A stretch of 64,000 nt of DNA. Origin: Anaerophaga thermohalophila DSM 12881 (lineage in GTDB: Bacteria; Bacteroidota; Bacteroidia; Bacteroidales; Marinilabiliaceae). Below the pieces are notes generated by a model. The model saw only the letters and a program-made list of their open reading frames with translations, was not told the DNA's origin and made no database searches. Within the stretch, counting starts at the first letter, position 1, and each line of letters starts with the position of its first letter. Location of the stretch: NCBI RefSeq assembly GCF_000191885.1, contig NZ_AEWI01000020.1, positions 1 to 64,000 of the forward strand. The letters are read 5' to 3'. Both the position numbers and the translations under genes were made by a program. This document shows, piece after piece, positions 8,094-17,333 of the stretch.

Positions 8094-8984
8094 ATGAAGA
8101 AACTAATCTTACTGACAGCTGTATTGGCGATACCATTTTTGATCGCATCCTGCAGCGACGACGAGACAAGCGACAAAGGGACACTGAAACTTTCGATTAC
8201 CGATGCACCGCTTGACACGGACGAAATCACAGCCGTTAACATCGCGGTTAATGAAGTTCAGTATCACATTAAAGACAACGAGTGGAAAACGTTTGAAGGG
8301 TTCGAGCCCGACACCTTCAATCTGCTCGATCTGACCAATGGCACTTCGGAATTACTGGGTCGGTTTGAATTGGGAGCCGGCACTTACAGCCAACTCCGGT
8401 TTATCCTGAATGCACCGGAAAAAGGACAATCCACACCGTCAAATCCCGGTTGCTACCTGGAATTTGAAGATGGTTCCACTCAGGCATTGTTTGTTCCCAG
8501 TGGCTCGAAATCGGGATTTAAAGGTACAGGTGCTTTTACAGTACCCATAAATGGGGAAGTATCAGTAACGGCCGATTTTGATGCCCGAAAATCTGTAGTA
8601 AAAGCAGGAAATTCCGGCATGTACATTTTAAAGCCAACAATCAGACTGATAGTGGATAACCAGGCCGGTTCAATAAAAGGCATTGTTTCCAGCATCCCGG
8701 AAGGAAGTAATGTAATAATATATGCCTACGCAAACGATACCTATACAGAAGAGGAAGCTGCCGAGCCGGAAGAAGAAGCCGTGCGTTTCCCCAATGCAGT
8801 TACCAGTAGCATGGCCGGAGAAACCGCAGAGTACACACTTTCATACCTGGCTCCCGGCACTTATGATCTGGTAGTGGTTGAAACCGTTGAAGGAGAATTC
8901 AACCAAGTGCTTGGCACCGTTGAAAATGTTGAAGTTGAAAGCCTGAAAGAAAGTATTTCGGATATAAATACAGATGAACTGTAA
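8094..8984 (+). CDS. DUF4382 domain lipoprotein
   Basis: A 296-residue lipoprotein: signal and lipobox (LIASC, Cys20) followed by the acidic SDDE export signal for the cell surface. Residues ~28-195 match the DUF4382 pattern (LKLSITDAPLD, VNIAVNEVQYH, FNLLDLTNGTSELLG, GTYSQLRFIL, YILKPTIRLIVDN). The rest is a second beta-sandwich-like part rich in Glu (about 195-296). Function of DUF4382 is unknown. Placed between the sigma operon and a TonB-dependent receptor, and closed by a strong terminator; it may belong to the sigma factor's regulon (inference). Confidence 0.85.
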   Translation: MKKLILLTAVLAIPFLIASCSDDETSDKGTLKLSITDAPLDTDEITAVNIAVNEVQYHIKDNEWKTFEGFEPDTFNLLDLTNGTSELLGRFELGAGTYSQLRFILNAPEKGQSTPSNPGCYLEFEDGSTQALFVPSGSKSGFKGTGAFTVPINGEVSVTADFDARKSVVKAGNSGMYILKPTIRLIVDNQAGSIKGIVSSIPEGSNVIIYAYANDTYTEEEAAEPEEEAVRFPNAVTSSMAGETAEYTLSYLAPGTYDLVVVETVEGEFNQVLGTVENVEVESLKESISDINTDEL

Positions 8985-9021
8985 TCTTTTATTTTGAACT
9001 TTTGGGTTAGGGTTAAGTTGG

Positions 9022-9061
9022 AAGAAGCCGGTTGACAAACGTGTCGACCGGCTTCTTTTTT
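9022..9061 (+). terminator. Intrinsic terminator after DUF4382 gene
   Basis: A 15-bp near-perfect stem AAGAAGCCGGTTGAC / GTCGACCGGCTTCTT with a 6-base loop, running into a run of Ts. It is 38 bp after the stop and separates the lipoprotein from the TonB-dependent receptor gene. Confidence 0.9.
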
Positions 9062-9164
9062 CTTACTCCTACCATTAACAATACTTAACTACATGCTGTA
9101 TTAAACTATTTTAGGACAAAACCATCTAATTTACCAGTTTCCAATCAGTAAAGACAGATACAGC

Positions 9165-11654
9165 ATGATTATGAAGAAGAAATGGTTTGTTCTCTCAAGT
9201 TTGATTTTATTCTCTTATTATGGATTACAAGGGCAATCTGCTCCTTCTGCCGATAAAGGAAAAATAACCGGAAAGGTAGTAGATGCACAAGAAAATATCC
9301 CAATGGAATTTGCTACCGTTTCCATCTTTACAAGGGATTCTTCTCTGGTTGACGGCGGTATCACAAATTCCGAAGGTAAATTTTCGTTCGAATTAAAACC
9401 CGGAAATTACTACATAGAGATTCAATTCGTTGCTTATCAAAAAGAAACCATAAACAACGTAACGATTGAAAATCGCAGAAGTGAAGTGGACCTAGGCACC
9501 ATACGACTGGAGCCATCAACAAATAATCTTAATGAAGTAACCGTCAGAGGCGAAAAAAGCGAAATGGTAATCGGGGTCGACCGCAAAATATTCAATGTAG
9601 GCAAAGACCTCACCAATACCGGAAACTCAGCTTCCGAAATACTTGATAATATCCCCACTGTAGCCGTTGATGCCGAAGGAAACGTTTCGTTACGCGGTAG
9701 TGGCGGCGTGCGCATGCTGATTAACGGCAAACCATCGGGACTGGTTAACTCCGGCAGCGCGGATGCACTCAGGGCGCTTCCGGGCAACATGATAGAGCGT
9801 GTCGAAGTCATCACCAATCCCAGTGCGCGGTACGAGGCCGAAGGAATGGTGGGAATCATCAATATCGTGCTGAAAAAAGATGAACGCCGTGGCGTAAATG
9901 GTTCCTTCGAAGGTTCGGTAGCTTACCCCGAACGTTACCAGTTTGGCGCTAATGTCAATTTCCGTCGCGAAAACATCAATTACTTCTTCAACTATGGTAT
10001 TCGTTATGGCGAACGTGAAGGTGAAGGTTTTTCAAATCAATACTTCCCCGAAGCAACGAACCCTTTTCATACAAGCCTCGACCGCGACAGAAACCGTACC
10101 GGCTGGTCGAACAACCTGCGTGGCGGGGCCGATTTCTTTATAAACAATACAACAACACTCACTGCGGCCGGCATGCTTGATTACGACCGTGACAAAAACC
10201 ATTCAGATGTGATCTACAATGATTACTATGATAACAATGGTCAGCATGGTGAATTGTACAAAAAAACCGGCCGTTATGATTTTGAGAAAGCGACCGAATG
10301 GGATGTGGAATTCTCTCTGAATCTTGAAAAAATATTCGATCCCGATAACAAAGAGCATAAACTCAATGCCTTTGCCCAGTATATACTGGATGATGAAACC
10401 GAAGACTCGGAAATAGAAGAAGAGGTGCTGTTTACCGGACCAGGTATCGATCCGGACGACATCATCTATCAAACGGTGTCGAATAAAGAAAAGGAAGAAA
10501 ACTACCTCATACAGGCCGACTATGTTTACCCTTTTGGCAATGACGGCAAATTTGAAGGCGGAATGCGTGGTGAATTCAGAAGCATCACCAACCCCTATGA
10601 AGTTCAAAACCTCAACGAAAGCGGTGAATGGGAATCTGACCCTCAATATACCAACGATTTCAGCTATGATGAGAATGTCGCTGCCGTGTATCTTCAGGGC
10701 TCAAACAAATGGGGCCTTATCAGTCTGCAGTTGGGACTAAGAGGAGAATACACGGGCATTAAAACACATCTGAAACAGACTGACGAAGAAAACGAGCGTT
10801 CATATTTCGACCTCTTCCCCACCATTCATACCACTTATCATTTCAACGATTACAATTCGTGGCAAATAAGCTACAGCCGGCGTATCAACAGACCGCACTT
10901 CTGGCATCTGAACCCCTTCTACGGACTCAGCGACTCGAGGAATATCAGGCGTGGTAATCCCGACCTGGAACCGGAATATACTGATGCTTACGAAAGCGGA
11001 TATGTGTATACCCCCGGTAAAGCATCTTATTATGCAGGCATTTACTACCGATACACGACCGGGGTGGAAGAGCAAATCAATTTTGTCGACAACGACGGCA
11101 TTACTATTTCGGAACCACGCAACCTGGCAGAAAGACATGCTTACGGTGCAGAAACCAATGTGTCGGTAGAACCATTCAAGTGGTGGAACCTCTCCGGCAA
11201 CGTTAACTTTTACAGAATGAAAACCAACGGAACATTTGAACCGGAAGAGGGCGAAGTTCAGGACCTGAGCAGCGATACATGGTCGTGGGATACACGCATC
11301 AACTCACGCATGAAATGGGAAAACGACCTGAGTTTTCAAACCACTTTTTTCTATCGCGGTGAACAGAAAACAACACAGGGCATCCGAAAGCCTTTCTATA
11401 TGATGCACATGTCGCTAAGTAAAGACATCCTGAAAGGGAATGGTACCATCACCCTTAACGTTCGCGATGTTTTAAACAGCCGAAAATTCAGATACGAAAT
11501 CGATCAACCCGATCTGATATCAACCAACCAGTTCCGCTGGAGTACTCGCGAATTCAGACTCTCTTTTATCTACCGTCTTAACCAGAAAAAACGACCGGGA
11601 AATGGCAACCGGGAAAGTGGAATAGATAATGGCGGTGAAGAAATGGGATTTTAA
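9165..11654 (+). CDS. TonB-dependent outer-membrane receptor
   Basis: An 829-residue outer-membrane protein. After a signal peptide (VLSSLILFSYYGLQGQ) comes a carboxypeptidase-regulatory-like beta sandwich at ~33-115 (ITGKVVDAQENIPMEFATV), a TonB plug at ~120-240 (SASEILDNIPTVAVDAEGNV, GMVGIINIVLKK), and a beta barrel of the outer-membrane beta-barrel family 3 type to the end. It lacks the SusC signature and has no SusD partner, so it is likely a siderophore, peptide or other small-ligand transporter. Start is ATG 9165 or the in-frame ATG 9171. It stands alone between a terminator and a family R repeat. Confidence 0.9.
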   Translation: MIMKKKWFVLSSLILFSYYGLQGQSAPSADKGKITGKVVDAQENIPMEFATVSIFTRDSSLVDGGITNSEGKFSFELKPGNYYIEIQFVAYQKETINNVTIENRRSEVDLGTIRLEPSTNNLNEVTVRGEKSEMVIGVDRKIFNVGKDLTNTGNSASEILDNIPTVAVDAEGNVSLRGSGGVRMLINGKPSGLVNSGSADALRALPGNMIERVEVITNPSARYEAEGMVGIINIVLKKDERRGVNGSFEGSVAYPERYQFGANVNFRRENINYFFNYGIRYGEREGEGFSNQYFPEATNPFHTSLDRDRNRTGWSNNLRGGADFFINNTTTLTAAGMLDYDRDKNHSDVIYNDYYDNNGQHGELYKKTGRYDFEKATEWDVEFSLNLEKIFDPDNKEHKLNAFAQYILDDETEDSEIEEEVLFTGPGIDPDDIIYQTVSNKEKEENYLIQADYVYPFGNDGKFEGGMRGEFRSITNPYEVQNLNESGEWESDPQYTNDFSYDENVAAVYLQGSNKWGLISLQLGLRGEYTGIKTHLKQTDEENERSYFDLFPTIHTTYHFNDYNSWQISYSRRINRPHFWHLNPFYGLSDSRNIRRGNPDLEPEYTDAYESGYVYTPGKASYYAGIYYRYTTGVEEQINFVDNDGITISEPRNLAERHAYGAETNVSVEPFKWWNLSGNVNFYRMKTNGTFEPEEGEVQDLSSDTWSWDTRINSRMKWENDLSFQTTFFYRGEQKTTQGIRKPFYMMHMSLSKDILKGNGTITLNVRDVLNSRKFRYEIDQPDLISTNQFRWSTREFRLSFIYRLNQKKRPGNGNRESGIDNGGEEMGF

Positions 11655-11823
11655 TTAAAAAGAGAGTGTCTAAAAAGTAATTCTTTGGAAAATCTGAATT
11701 AAAACTAAGTTGGGAAAATCCGGTCATTAATCTGAATTTTTTCTGTATTTTTCATGACATCTGACAGCCCGAAAGCCACGAATGAATTCTTATATTTACA
11801 GAATAATACTTAGCCTGCCTTAT

Positions 11824-11926
11824 TCATCTGTATAAAATAGGTCTAAGTCATTGGTCGGATGGAACTCGCATGCAAGAACTTATACATATTCTTATTGTGG
11901 CAAACTTTGTCATGCTCGTTTCATTG
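11824..11926 (-). repeat. Family R repeat, copy R2
   Basis: About 103 bp, reversed: CATCTGTATAAAA at one end and CATGCTCGTTTCATTG at the other, with GGTCGGATGGAACTCGCATG inside. It sits directly in front of the aldo/keto reductase at 11960. A reading frame joining the repeat to that gene (ATG 11870) exists but is an accident of the repeat. The rest of the 305-bp gap holds nothing recognisable. Confidence 0.75.
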
Positions 11927-11959
11927 AATCCTGGACTCACTATTCAAAAAGACAGAAAC

Positions 11960-12922
11960 ATGAAATACACAAAGCTTGGCAAAAACGGACCATTGATTTC
12001 AACCATAGGCTTTGGTGCCTGGGGGATAAGCGGCCGCGACTGGGGAAAAACAGACGACGCAAAATCGAAGGCTGCTCTACACCAGGCTCTGGACAGCGGG
12101 GTAACATTTATTGATACTGCAGACGTCTACGGTTCAGGTCATTCCGAAGAACTTATTCATGACGTATTAAAGGAAAGAGGAAACAAGGATAATGTAATTA
12201 TCGCAACAAAAGCAGGGAACAATTTCTATCCATTCCTGGGGGAAAAACACAAGACAACCCCGGGAAATCCCGACTATTCAAAAAAGCATTTAATTTTTGC
12301 TGCGGAGCAAAGCATTCGACGGCTGGGGGTAGATGCTCTTGATATTCTGCAGCTTCATAGTCCCGATTCCTCAATTCTCGAAAAGGATGAACCTTGGGAA
12401 GCCATGGAAACGCTCAAACAGCAGGGAAAAATTAAACATGCCGGATGGAGTGTGCAGTCTTTCATGGAAACCGAACAAGCTCATTTTTTGGAAGAACATC
12501 ATGACCTGCTTGATGTCATTCAGGTTCGATATAACCTGCTTGAGAGAGAAGCTGAAAAAAAACTCTTTCCAATGGCAGTGAAATATGGCACGGGTGTTAT
12601 TGTTCGTATTCCTATTCTTTTTGGTTTTCTAACCGGAAAATTTTCCCGCCACTCAAAATTTGGAGAAGACGATCATCGACGATTTAATTTATCACCCGAA
12701 AAACTGGAAAAATACCTTGCCCAGCTGGAAAATTTTAAACCTTTCTTCAATAAACATGACCAATTTTCAATGGCTCAACTGAGCCTAAGATTCTGCATTT
12801 CCCACCCGGCCTGCCATACAGCGATACCCGGAGGGAAAACACCACAACAGGTTATTGAGAATGTTGCAGCCTCGGATATTGAAATAAAATATGAAGATTT
12901 TCCCCGGTTACGACCTGATTAA
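11960..12922 (+). CDS. Aldo/keto reductase (third, distinct)
   Basis: A 320-residue aldo/keto reductase, only distantly related to the pair at the left edge. Tetrad residues appear in FIDTADVYGSGHSEEL (Asp, Tyr), IIATKAG (Lys) and ILQLHSPD (His). A long insertion (NNFYPFLGEKHKTTPGNP) follows the Lys strand. The frame is open upstream to an ATG at 11870, but those 30 residues are translated repeat R2, so I use the ATG at 11960 where similarity to the family starts (MKYTKLGKNGPLISTIGFGA). Cytoplasmic oxidoreductase of unknown substrate. Confidence 0.9.
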   Translation: MKYTKLGKNGPLISTIGFGAWGISGRDWGKTDDAKSKAALHQALDSGVTFIDTADVYGSGHSEELIHDVLKERGNKDNVIIATKAGNNFYPFLGEKHKTTPGNPDYSKKHLIFAAEQSIRRLGVDALDILQLHSPDSSILEKDEPWEAMETLKQQGKIKHAGWSVQSFMETEQAHFLEEHHDLLDVIQVRYNLLEREAEKKLFPMAVKYGTGVIVRIPILFGFLTGKFSRHSKFGEDDHRRFNLSPEKLEKYLAQLENFKPFFNKHDQFSMAQLSLRFCISHPACHTAIPGGKTPQQVIENVAASDIEIKYEDFPRLRPD

Positions 12923-12954
12923 TTATTTAAACTGATCTATTCATAAATTTTCTA

Positions 12955-13179
12955 TTGCAATGTCCGGGAATCAAGCTGAGAACGGAAACAGCATTTTTGA
13001 ACCGGCAGAATGCTTCCGGGGTCTTTATCCAGAAGGATATTTCGGACTTTGCAGCTATTTCGACGGAAAGTACCATCAAATTTCTGAAGGAGTTTGAAAA
13101 AGAAAGAATCATTGGTCTAAAGAAGAAAGACATCGAAATAAAAGACTGGAAGAAATCAGCAGGAATAGTTAAAAAATAA
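12955..13179 (+). pseudogene. Remnant of a Crp/Fnr-family regulator
   Basis: A 74-residue frame that matches only the C-terminal winged-helix part of Crp/Fnr regulators as seen in Bacteroidota (KLRTETAFLNRQNASG, DISDFAAISTESTIKFLKEF, RIIGLKKKDIEIKDWKK). The cyclic-nucleotide-type sensor domain of about 120 residues is absent and no good start is present (TTG at 12955). Best read as a decayed gene fragment rather than a working small protein. It ends right before a hairpin. Confidence 0.6.
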
Positions 13180-13180
13180 T

Positions 13181-13210
13181 AGGACCCCGGAAAAAAATTC
13201 CGGAGGTCCT
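13181..13210. terminator. Hairpin between convergent genes
   Basis: Stem AGGACC-CCGGA / TCCGG-A-GGTCCT with an A-rich loop, lying between the Crp/Fnr remnant on the plus strand and the flavoprotein gene on the minus strand (its stop is at 13243). One base bulges. It could end transcription from either side. Confidence 0.6.
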
Positions 13211-13242
13211 CATTCACTCATTCTCAAAAGTTGCTCTCCATA

Positions 13243-14934
13243 TTATTTTTCTCTTTCAAAGGGCCAGGCTGCAATGCCGCCTTCGAGAATTTTCACATTT
13301 TTATAGCCGTGATGTTTCAGCAAAACGGCAGCCTCGTACCCACGCAGAGATATTTTACACAGCGTGACAATCTCTTTGTTTTTATCCTGCGGCAGTTCGT
13401 GAAGTCGTTCCCTTAATTTCCCGATGGGGATCAATGTTTCTCCAATGCCCAGTCGCATTTGTTCGTACTCATCGGCACCGCGGGCATCAAGGATGAAGAC
13501 ATCATCACCACGGTCTACTTTTTCTTTCAACTCAACAGAAGAGATACCGTTAAAAATACCTCTGAGTTTGTTTTCCATAATATGGGCTGTTGCGATACTG
13601 TGATCGATGGCCAACGAAAATGGCGGAGCATAAGGAAGGTCAGCATTTACCATATCGTCGACAGTGAGATTTCCTTTAATAGCTGTAGCCCAAATAGCAA
13701 GCTGTTTGCTGACATCGCCCGGGCCGAAACACTGTGCCCCGAGAATTTTGCGGTTTTTTTTGTCAACCACCAGCTTGGTAATGAGCAACTGCCCATTCAT
13801 AAATCCAGGTTTATCCGGGCTGGCACTCAACACACGCTCATAATCAAAGCCGGCTTCTTTGGCTTTTTCTTCAGAGAGCCCGGTAATGCCTACAGCATAA
13901 TCGAAAAACTTGCAGATTCCTGTTTGGATAGTGCCTGGAAATTTGGCAATATTCCCTTCGATAATGTTTTCTCCGACGACACGTCCCTGCAGGTTCGCCA
14001 GGTCACCATAAGGAGCCAGAACATTCTTTCCTGTAATAATATTCTTAATTTCGCAACAATCGCCCGCAGCATAAATGTCAGGATCGTTGGTTTGCATAAA
14101 TTCGTTAGTGGTAATGCCTCCGAGGCTGCCAATATTCAATCCCGCTTCTTTAGCCAACTTGACATTGGGGCGTACCCCTATAGCAACCACCGCCAACTGG
14201 CAGGGAATTTCAGTGCCATTTTGAAGCTTCACAGCAGTGAGTTTTCCATTCTCTCCAATAAATTCTGCCACTCCGTTTTTGGTAATCACATTGGCCTTAG
14301 TTTTAAGATAATTCTCCACCAGCTTAGCCATATTCCAATCGAGGAATGTCAACAGCTGAGGCAATAATTCCACCAAAGTCAGCTCAATTCCCGCGAGATG
14401 CAAGGCCTCAAGTGTCTCAATTCCGATTAGTCCGCCACCGATTACCACCGCCTTCTTTATGTGGCCGTCGTCACGGACTTTTCTAAGGTAGTCGGCATCC
14501 TGCATCGACTGCAAGGTTGTAATACCTTCAAGCTCAACACCGGGAATGGGAGGCATGTTGGGAGTTGCCCCGGTTGTAATAACCAGTTTATCGTATTCCT
14601 GAGTGCCTTTTTCACCGGTTGCAAGATTGGTGTATTCCACCACTTTTTTCTTGTGGTCGATACGTGTTACTTCGGTATTTACTTTTGCCACAATTCCCTT
14701 GGCGTTCCAGAAAAATTCAGGGTCCCTGACAACGCCGGTTGGCGTGCATAGTAACTTATTGCGATCATCAAAAAAACCGCCTACATAATATGGAAATCCG
14801 CACGATGCCATCGAAAGGTCAGGTTCTTTCTGGAACATAGTGATCTCTGCAAATTCGTCCATCCGGCGTGCCTTTGCCGCAGCTTTTGGACCTGCTGCAG
14901 AACCACCAATTACAATAATTCTTTTGTTTGCCAT
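13243..14934 (-). CDS. CoA-disulfide-reductase-like flavoprotein with rhodanese domain
   Basis: A 563-residue pyridine nucleotide-disulfide oxidoreductase. FAD Rossmann motif at ~6-20 (IIVIGGSAAGPKAA), single redox Cys45 in MASCGFPYY as in CoA-disulfide reductase and persulfide reductases, a second NAD-binding motif at ~160 (VVIGGGLIGIE), FAD contact YAAGDCCE, a dimerisation domain, and a C-terminal rhodanese domain from ~465 with Cys526 in the loop CKISLRG. The family reduces CoA disulfide, CoA persulfide or polysulfide with NAD(P)H. Its neighbours (FeS ATPases, NifX-like protein) fit sulfur or metal-sulfur handling. Single-gene transcript; low-complexity DNA lies upstream. Confidence 0.9.
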   Translation of the reverse strand: MANKRIIVIGGSAAGPKAAAKARRMDEFAEITMFQKEPDLSMASCGFPYYVGGFFDDRNKLLCTPTGVVRDPEFFWNAKGIVAKVNTEVTRIDHKKKVVEYTNLATGEKGTQEYDKLVITTGATPNMPPIPGVELEGITTLQSMQDADYLRKVRDDGHIKKAVVIGGGLIGIETLEALHLAGIELTLVELLPQLLTFLDWNMAKLVENYLKTKANVITKNGVAEFIGENGKLTAVKLQNGTEIPCQLAVVAIGVRPNVKLAKEAGLNIGSLGGITTNEFMQTNDPDIYAAGDCCEIKNIITGKNVLAPYGDLANLQGRVVGENIIEGNIAKFPGTIQTGICKFFDYAVGITGLSEEKAKEAGFDYERVLSASPDKPGFMNGQLLITKLVVDKKNRKILGAQCFGPGDVSKQLAIWATAIKGNLTVDDMVNADLPYAPPFSLAIDHSIATAHIMENKLRGIFNGISSVELKEKVDRGDDVFILDARGADEYEQMRLGIGETLIPIGKLRERLHELPQDKNKEIVTLCKISLRGYEAAVLLKHHGYKNVKILEGGIAAWPFEREK

Positions 14935-14941
14935 AATTGAT

Positions 14942-15068
14942 TAGTTTTTGTGTTTTGTGTTTTGTGTTCTGGGTTCTGGGTTCTGGGTTTTGTGTTCTGG
15001 GTTGCTCAACCTTATCCTTAACCTTAACCTCAATCTGAGCCTTAACCTCAACCTCAACCTTAGCCTGC
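14942..15068. repeat. Low-complexity tandem DNA
   Basis: Tandem GTTCTGGG and TTTTGTGTTC units run first, then about 60 bp of CCTTAACCTCAA-like units. No coding content. It separates the 5' end of the flavoprotein gene from the 3' end of the ATPase gene, both on the minus strand. Confidence 0.7.
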
Positions 15069-15216
15069 TTAAATGCCGCGTATTGGTTGCTTACAATAAT
15101 CTAGGTTTTAATAAGCTTGAACTGCATCACCAATAAGAAATTCTTTCAGTGCCTGCCAGATGTCTTTTATTGTCCCGGCAGTTTTACTTTCCGGGGCATA
15201 CTCAACTATGCTTTTT

Positions 15217-16005
15217 TTATTCGATCATCGATTTAATAATGTTTTCATCAAAGGACCACCCGCCAAGTAAGGCAATATCATTTTGTTGAAGATATTTTTT
15301 TATATCCCGTGAGACATCAGGATTAATATCATCTTTATTAATAAATGCAAAAAAAGGAATATTAAAAGACCGAACCAGATTGACGAGTCGTTCTGCATCA
15401 TGAAGACCCGAACGGGTAGGCTCTATCACCAACAATACTGCATCCACTCCGGTAACCGATGATATTGCAGAACACCCGATTCCGGGAGGGCCATCATTAA
15501 TGATAAATCCGGCTTTCATATCCGTGGCTATTTCTTTGGCTTTCTGGCGCACCCTGGTCACCAGCTTCCCGGAATTTTCTTCTCCGGGGCCCATTCTGGC
15601 ATGAACAAACGGACCAAAACGGGTTTCGGAAACATACCAGAAGTTGTTTTCACTTCTTTGGGATGTAATTGCGCCAACCGGACAAACCCTCTCGCACAAT
15701 CGACATCCTTCACACTGAAAAGGATTTATATAAAGTCCGCCCCCATCTTTGTAATGGATGGCGACAAACCGGCAATAGGATTCACAAATTCCGCAATTTG
15801 TACATTTGTCTTCATCGATTGAAGCCACCCAGGCACCGTAAAAAGTGTGCGTCTCCTTTACGTCAGGTTCAAATATCAGATGCAAATCGGCTGCGTCAAC
15901 ATCGCAATCACAAAACACAGAATTCTTTGCAACCGAGGCAATAGCTGCCGTCACACTGGTTTTTCCGGCCCCACCTTTACCACTTAAAATAGTTATTTCC
16001 TTCAT
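15217..16005 (-). CDS. MinD-type ATPase with inserted ferredoxin domain (2), C-terminus frameshifted
   Basis: A 262-residue P-loop ATPase of the MinD/Mrp superfamily with two 4Fe-4S clusters. Deviant Walker A GKGGAGKTS at ~9-17; ferredoxin insert with CTNCGICESYC and CEGCRLCERVC at ~68-110; switch region NDGPPGIGC at ~172. The frame stops at MIE, but removing one T (minus-strand GAATAAAAAAAGC) lets reading continue as KKSIVEYAPES... to a stop at 15108, adding ~36 residues typical of the family C-terminus. So the natural gene probably spans 15108-16005. It overlaps the preceding ATPase gene by 29 bp. Proteins of this kind are found in the orange-protein complex of Desulfovibrio. Confidence 0.88.
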   Translation of the reverse strand: MKEITILSGKGGAGKTSVTAAIASVAKNSVFCDCDVDAADLHLIFEPDVKETHTFYGAWVASIDEDKCTNCGICESYCRFVAIHYKDGGGLYINPFQCEGCRLCERVCPVGAITSQRSENNFWYVSETRFGPFVHARMGPGEENSGKLVTRVRQKAKEIATDMKAGFIINDGPPGIGCSAISSVTGVDAVLLVIEPTRSGLHDAERLVNLVRSFNIPFFAFINKDDINPDVSRDIKKYLQQNDIALLGGWSFDENIIKSMIE

Positions 16006-16876
16006 ATTGCAGAAAGCGCCTTTCTAAAGATTGTACAATAATTAAGTACCGACTTGCTGTATCATTATCTATATTACGAAGCAAGTCACCTGATGCATAA
16101 AGACTTGCATAATCTTTGTTGAACGGAATTTCTTCTAAAATGTCAATATCCTGTTCTTCTAAAAAAGAGTATATATCTCCATTGCCAATACCAGCTTTAT
16201 TAATAATCACTCCAAATGGCTTACCAATATCAATCAACAATTCAACCATCAGCAACAGATCGTTCAGCCCGAATGGTGTTGGTTCGGCAACCAATATTAC
16301 AAAATCAACATCCGCTACTGTTTCCACTACAGGGCAACTGGTACCTGGAGGTGCATCATAAAGCACCACCTCATATCCGGCTGAAATTGATTTCTTCAAC
16401 TCCTTAATCATCATGGTTTGCATGGCCGAGCCTATATTAAGGCTCCCCTCTGCCAACCCCCTGCCTATCCCGGTATCAAAGACATTAATTTCTCCAACGG
16501 GAACGGACTTTTCGGTGATTGCACCGTCACGACACGCAACGGTACAGGCTCCGCATGAATGACATAATGAAGGATTTACTTCAGCATACTTTACAGGCGG
16601 TATGACCACTATTGCATTAAACTCGCAGTATTCAACACATCTTCGGCAAAAGGTACATTTACCGGTATCGATATCCGGCACCATCTGCGATACGTCAGAC
16701 GAAGAAATCATTTGTGCATCAGGGAAAAAAATACGATCGTTCGGCTCTTCCACATCGCAATCAACCAACAACACATTAGTTGTCAGGTATTTTGATATAA
16801 AATATTGAAGATTGACAGATACTGTGGTTTTACCGGTACCACCTTTCCCACTTGCTATAGCAATAGTAAAGGGCAT
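15977..16876 (-). CDS. MinD-type ATPase with inserted ferredoxin domain (1)
   Basis: A 299-residue MinD/Mrp-type ATPase: deviant Walker A GKGGTGKTT at ~10-18, VDCDVEEPN, two 4Fe-4S motifs CTFCRRCVEYC and CHSCGACTVAC at ~73-120, and YDAPPGTSC. Its stop overlaps the start of the second ATPase by 29 bp, so the two are translationally coupled and may form a heterodimer, as proposed for the paired FeS-MinD proteins encoded beside orange protein in sulfate reducers. Likely role: ATP-dependent assembly or placement of a metal-sulfur cluster. Neighbouring NifX-like, DUF5320 and DUF134 genes support that. Confidence 0.9.
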   Translation of the reverse strand: MPFTIAIASGKGGTGKTTVSVNLQYFISKYLTTNVLLVDCDVEEPNDRIFFPDAQMISSSDVSQMVPDIDTGKCTFCRRCVEYCEFNAIVVIPPVKYAEVNPSLCHSCGACTVACRDGAITEKSVPVGEINVFDTGIGRGLAEGSLNIGSAMQTMMIKELKKSISAGYEVVLYDAPPGTSCPVVETVADVDFVILVAEPTPFGLNDLLLMVELLIDIGKPFGVIINKAGIGNGDIYSFLEEQDIDILEEIPFNKDYASLYASGDLLRNIDNDTASRYLIIVQSLERRFLQYEGNNYFKW

Positions 16877-17333
16877 AAAATGAATTTTTGAGTCGGCTTT
16901 TAAAATTAGCTTGTTAAACTGTCAGGGTGTTAGATATGTTATTGTTGTCAGACGTGTTAAGGCCGCTATTGTTTGATCTGAATGACCAGTTATAGTCAAG
17001 ATCGAAGCGTTTAGAGTGTGTAATAAACTTGTTTAGAACTTCTCGCTTTCGAATCGTCAGGAATTAAACACACCGGGTTTTTGAACCGCAGTTAAGTAAT
17101 TATTAATGAGTATTAAAATTACCTGCAACAATAAAAATCGTCAAAAGAAACTTTCAGGAATGAACTAAATCTTTTGAATGCAGCTTTGTTTCTCAATACT
17201 CCGGTAAACTTTTACAAATGACTGATAATTAGTTGTTTAAACAATTAATGACACAAAACACAACTCTCTCATAATAAAAACTTTGCGTATTAGCATCACT
17301 GCGTTTAAGTTTTTTAACTGACTATTGTTTCTG
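16877..17333. other. Intergenic region with degenerate repeat
   Basis: No gene seen. The part at about 17190-17330 (GTAAACTTTTACAAATGAC, then CTTTGCGTATTAGC and TTTTAACTGACTATTG) is matched by 20238-20362, so it is a degenerate dispersed repeat. Promoter for the paired ATPases must lie here but no clear TAnnTTTG element was identified. Confidence 0.5.

Noticed and set aside
11870-11959. Extended N-terminus of the third aldo/keto reductase
   Set aside because: The 30 extra residues are the translation of repeat R2; family similarity begins at 11960.
13459-14367. 302-residue plus-strand frame
   Set aside because: Lies wholly antisense to the flavoprotein gene and resembles no family.
14942-15068. 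Telomere-like CCTTAACCTCAA repeats
   Set aside because: Simple low-complexity DNA between two genes of a bacterial chromosome; nothing suggests an end of a replicon.
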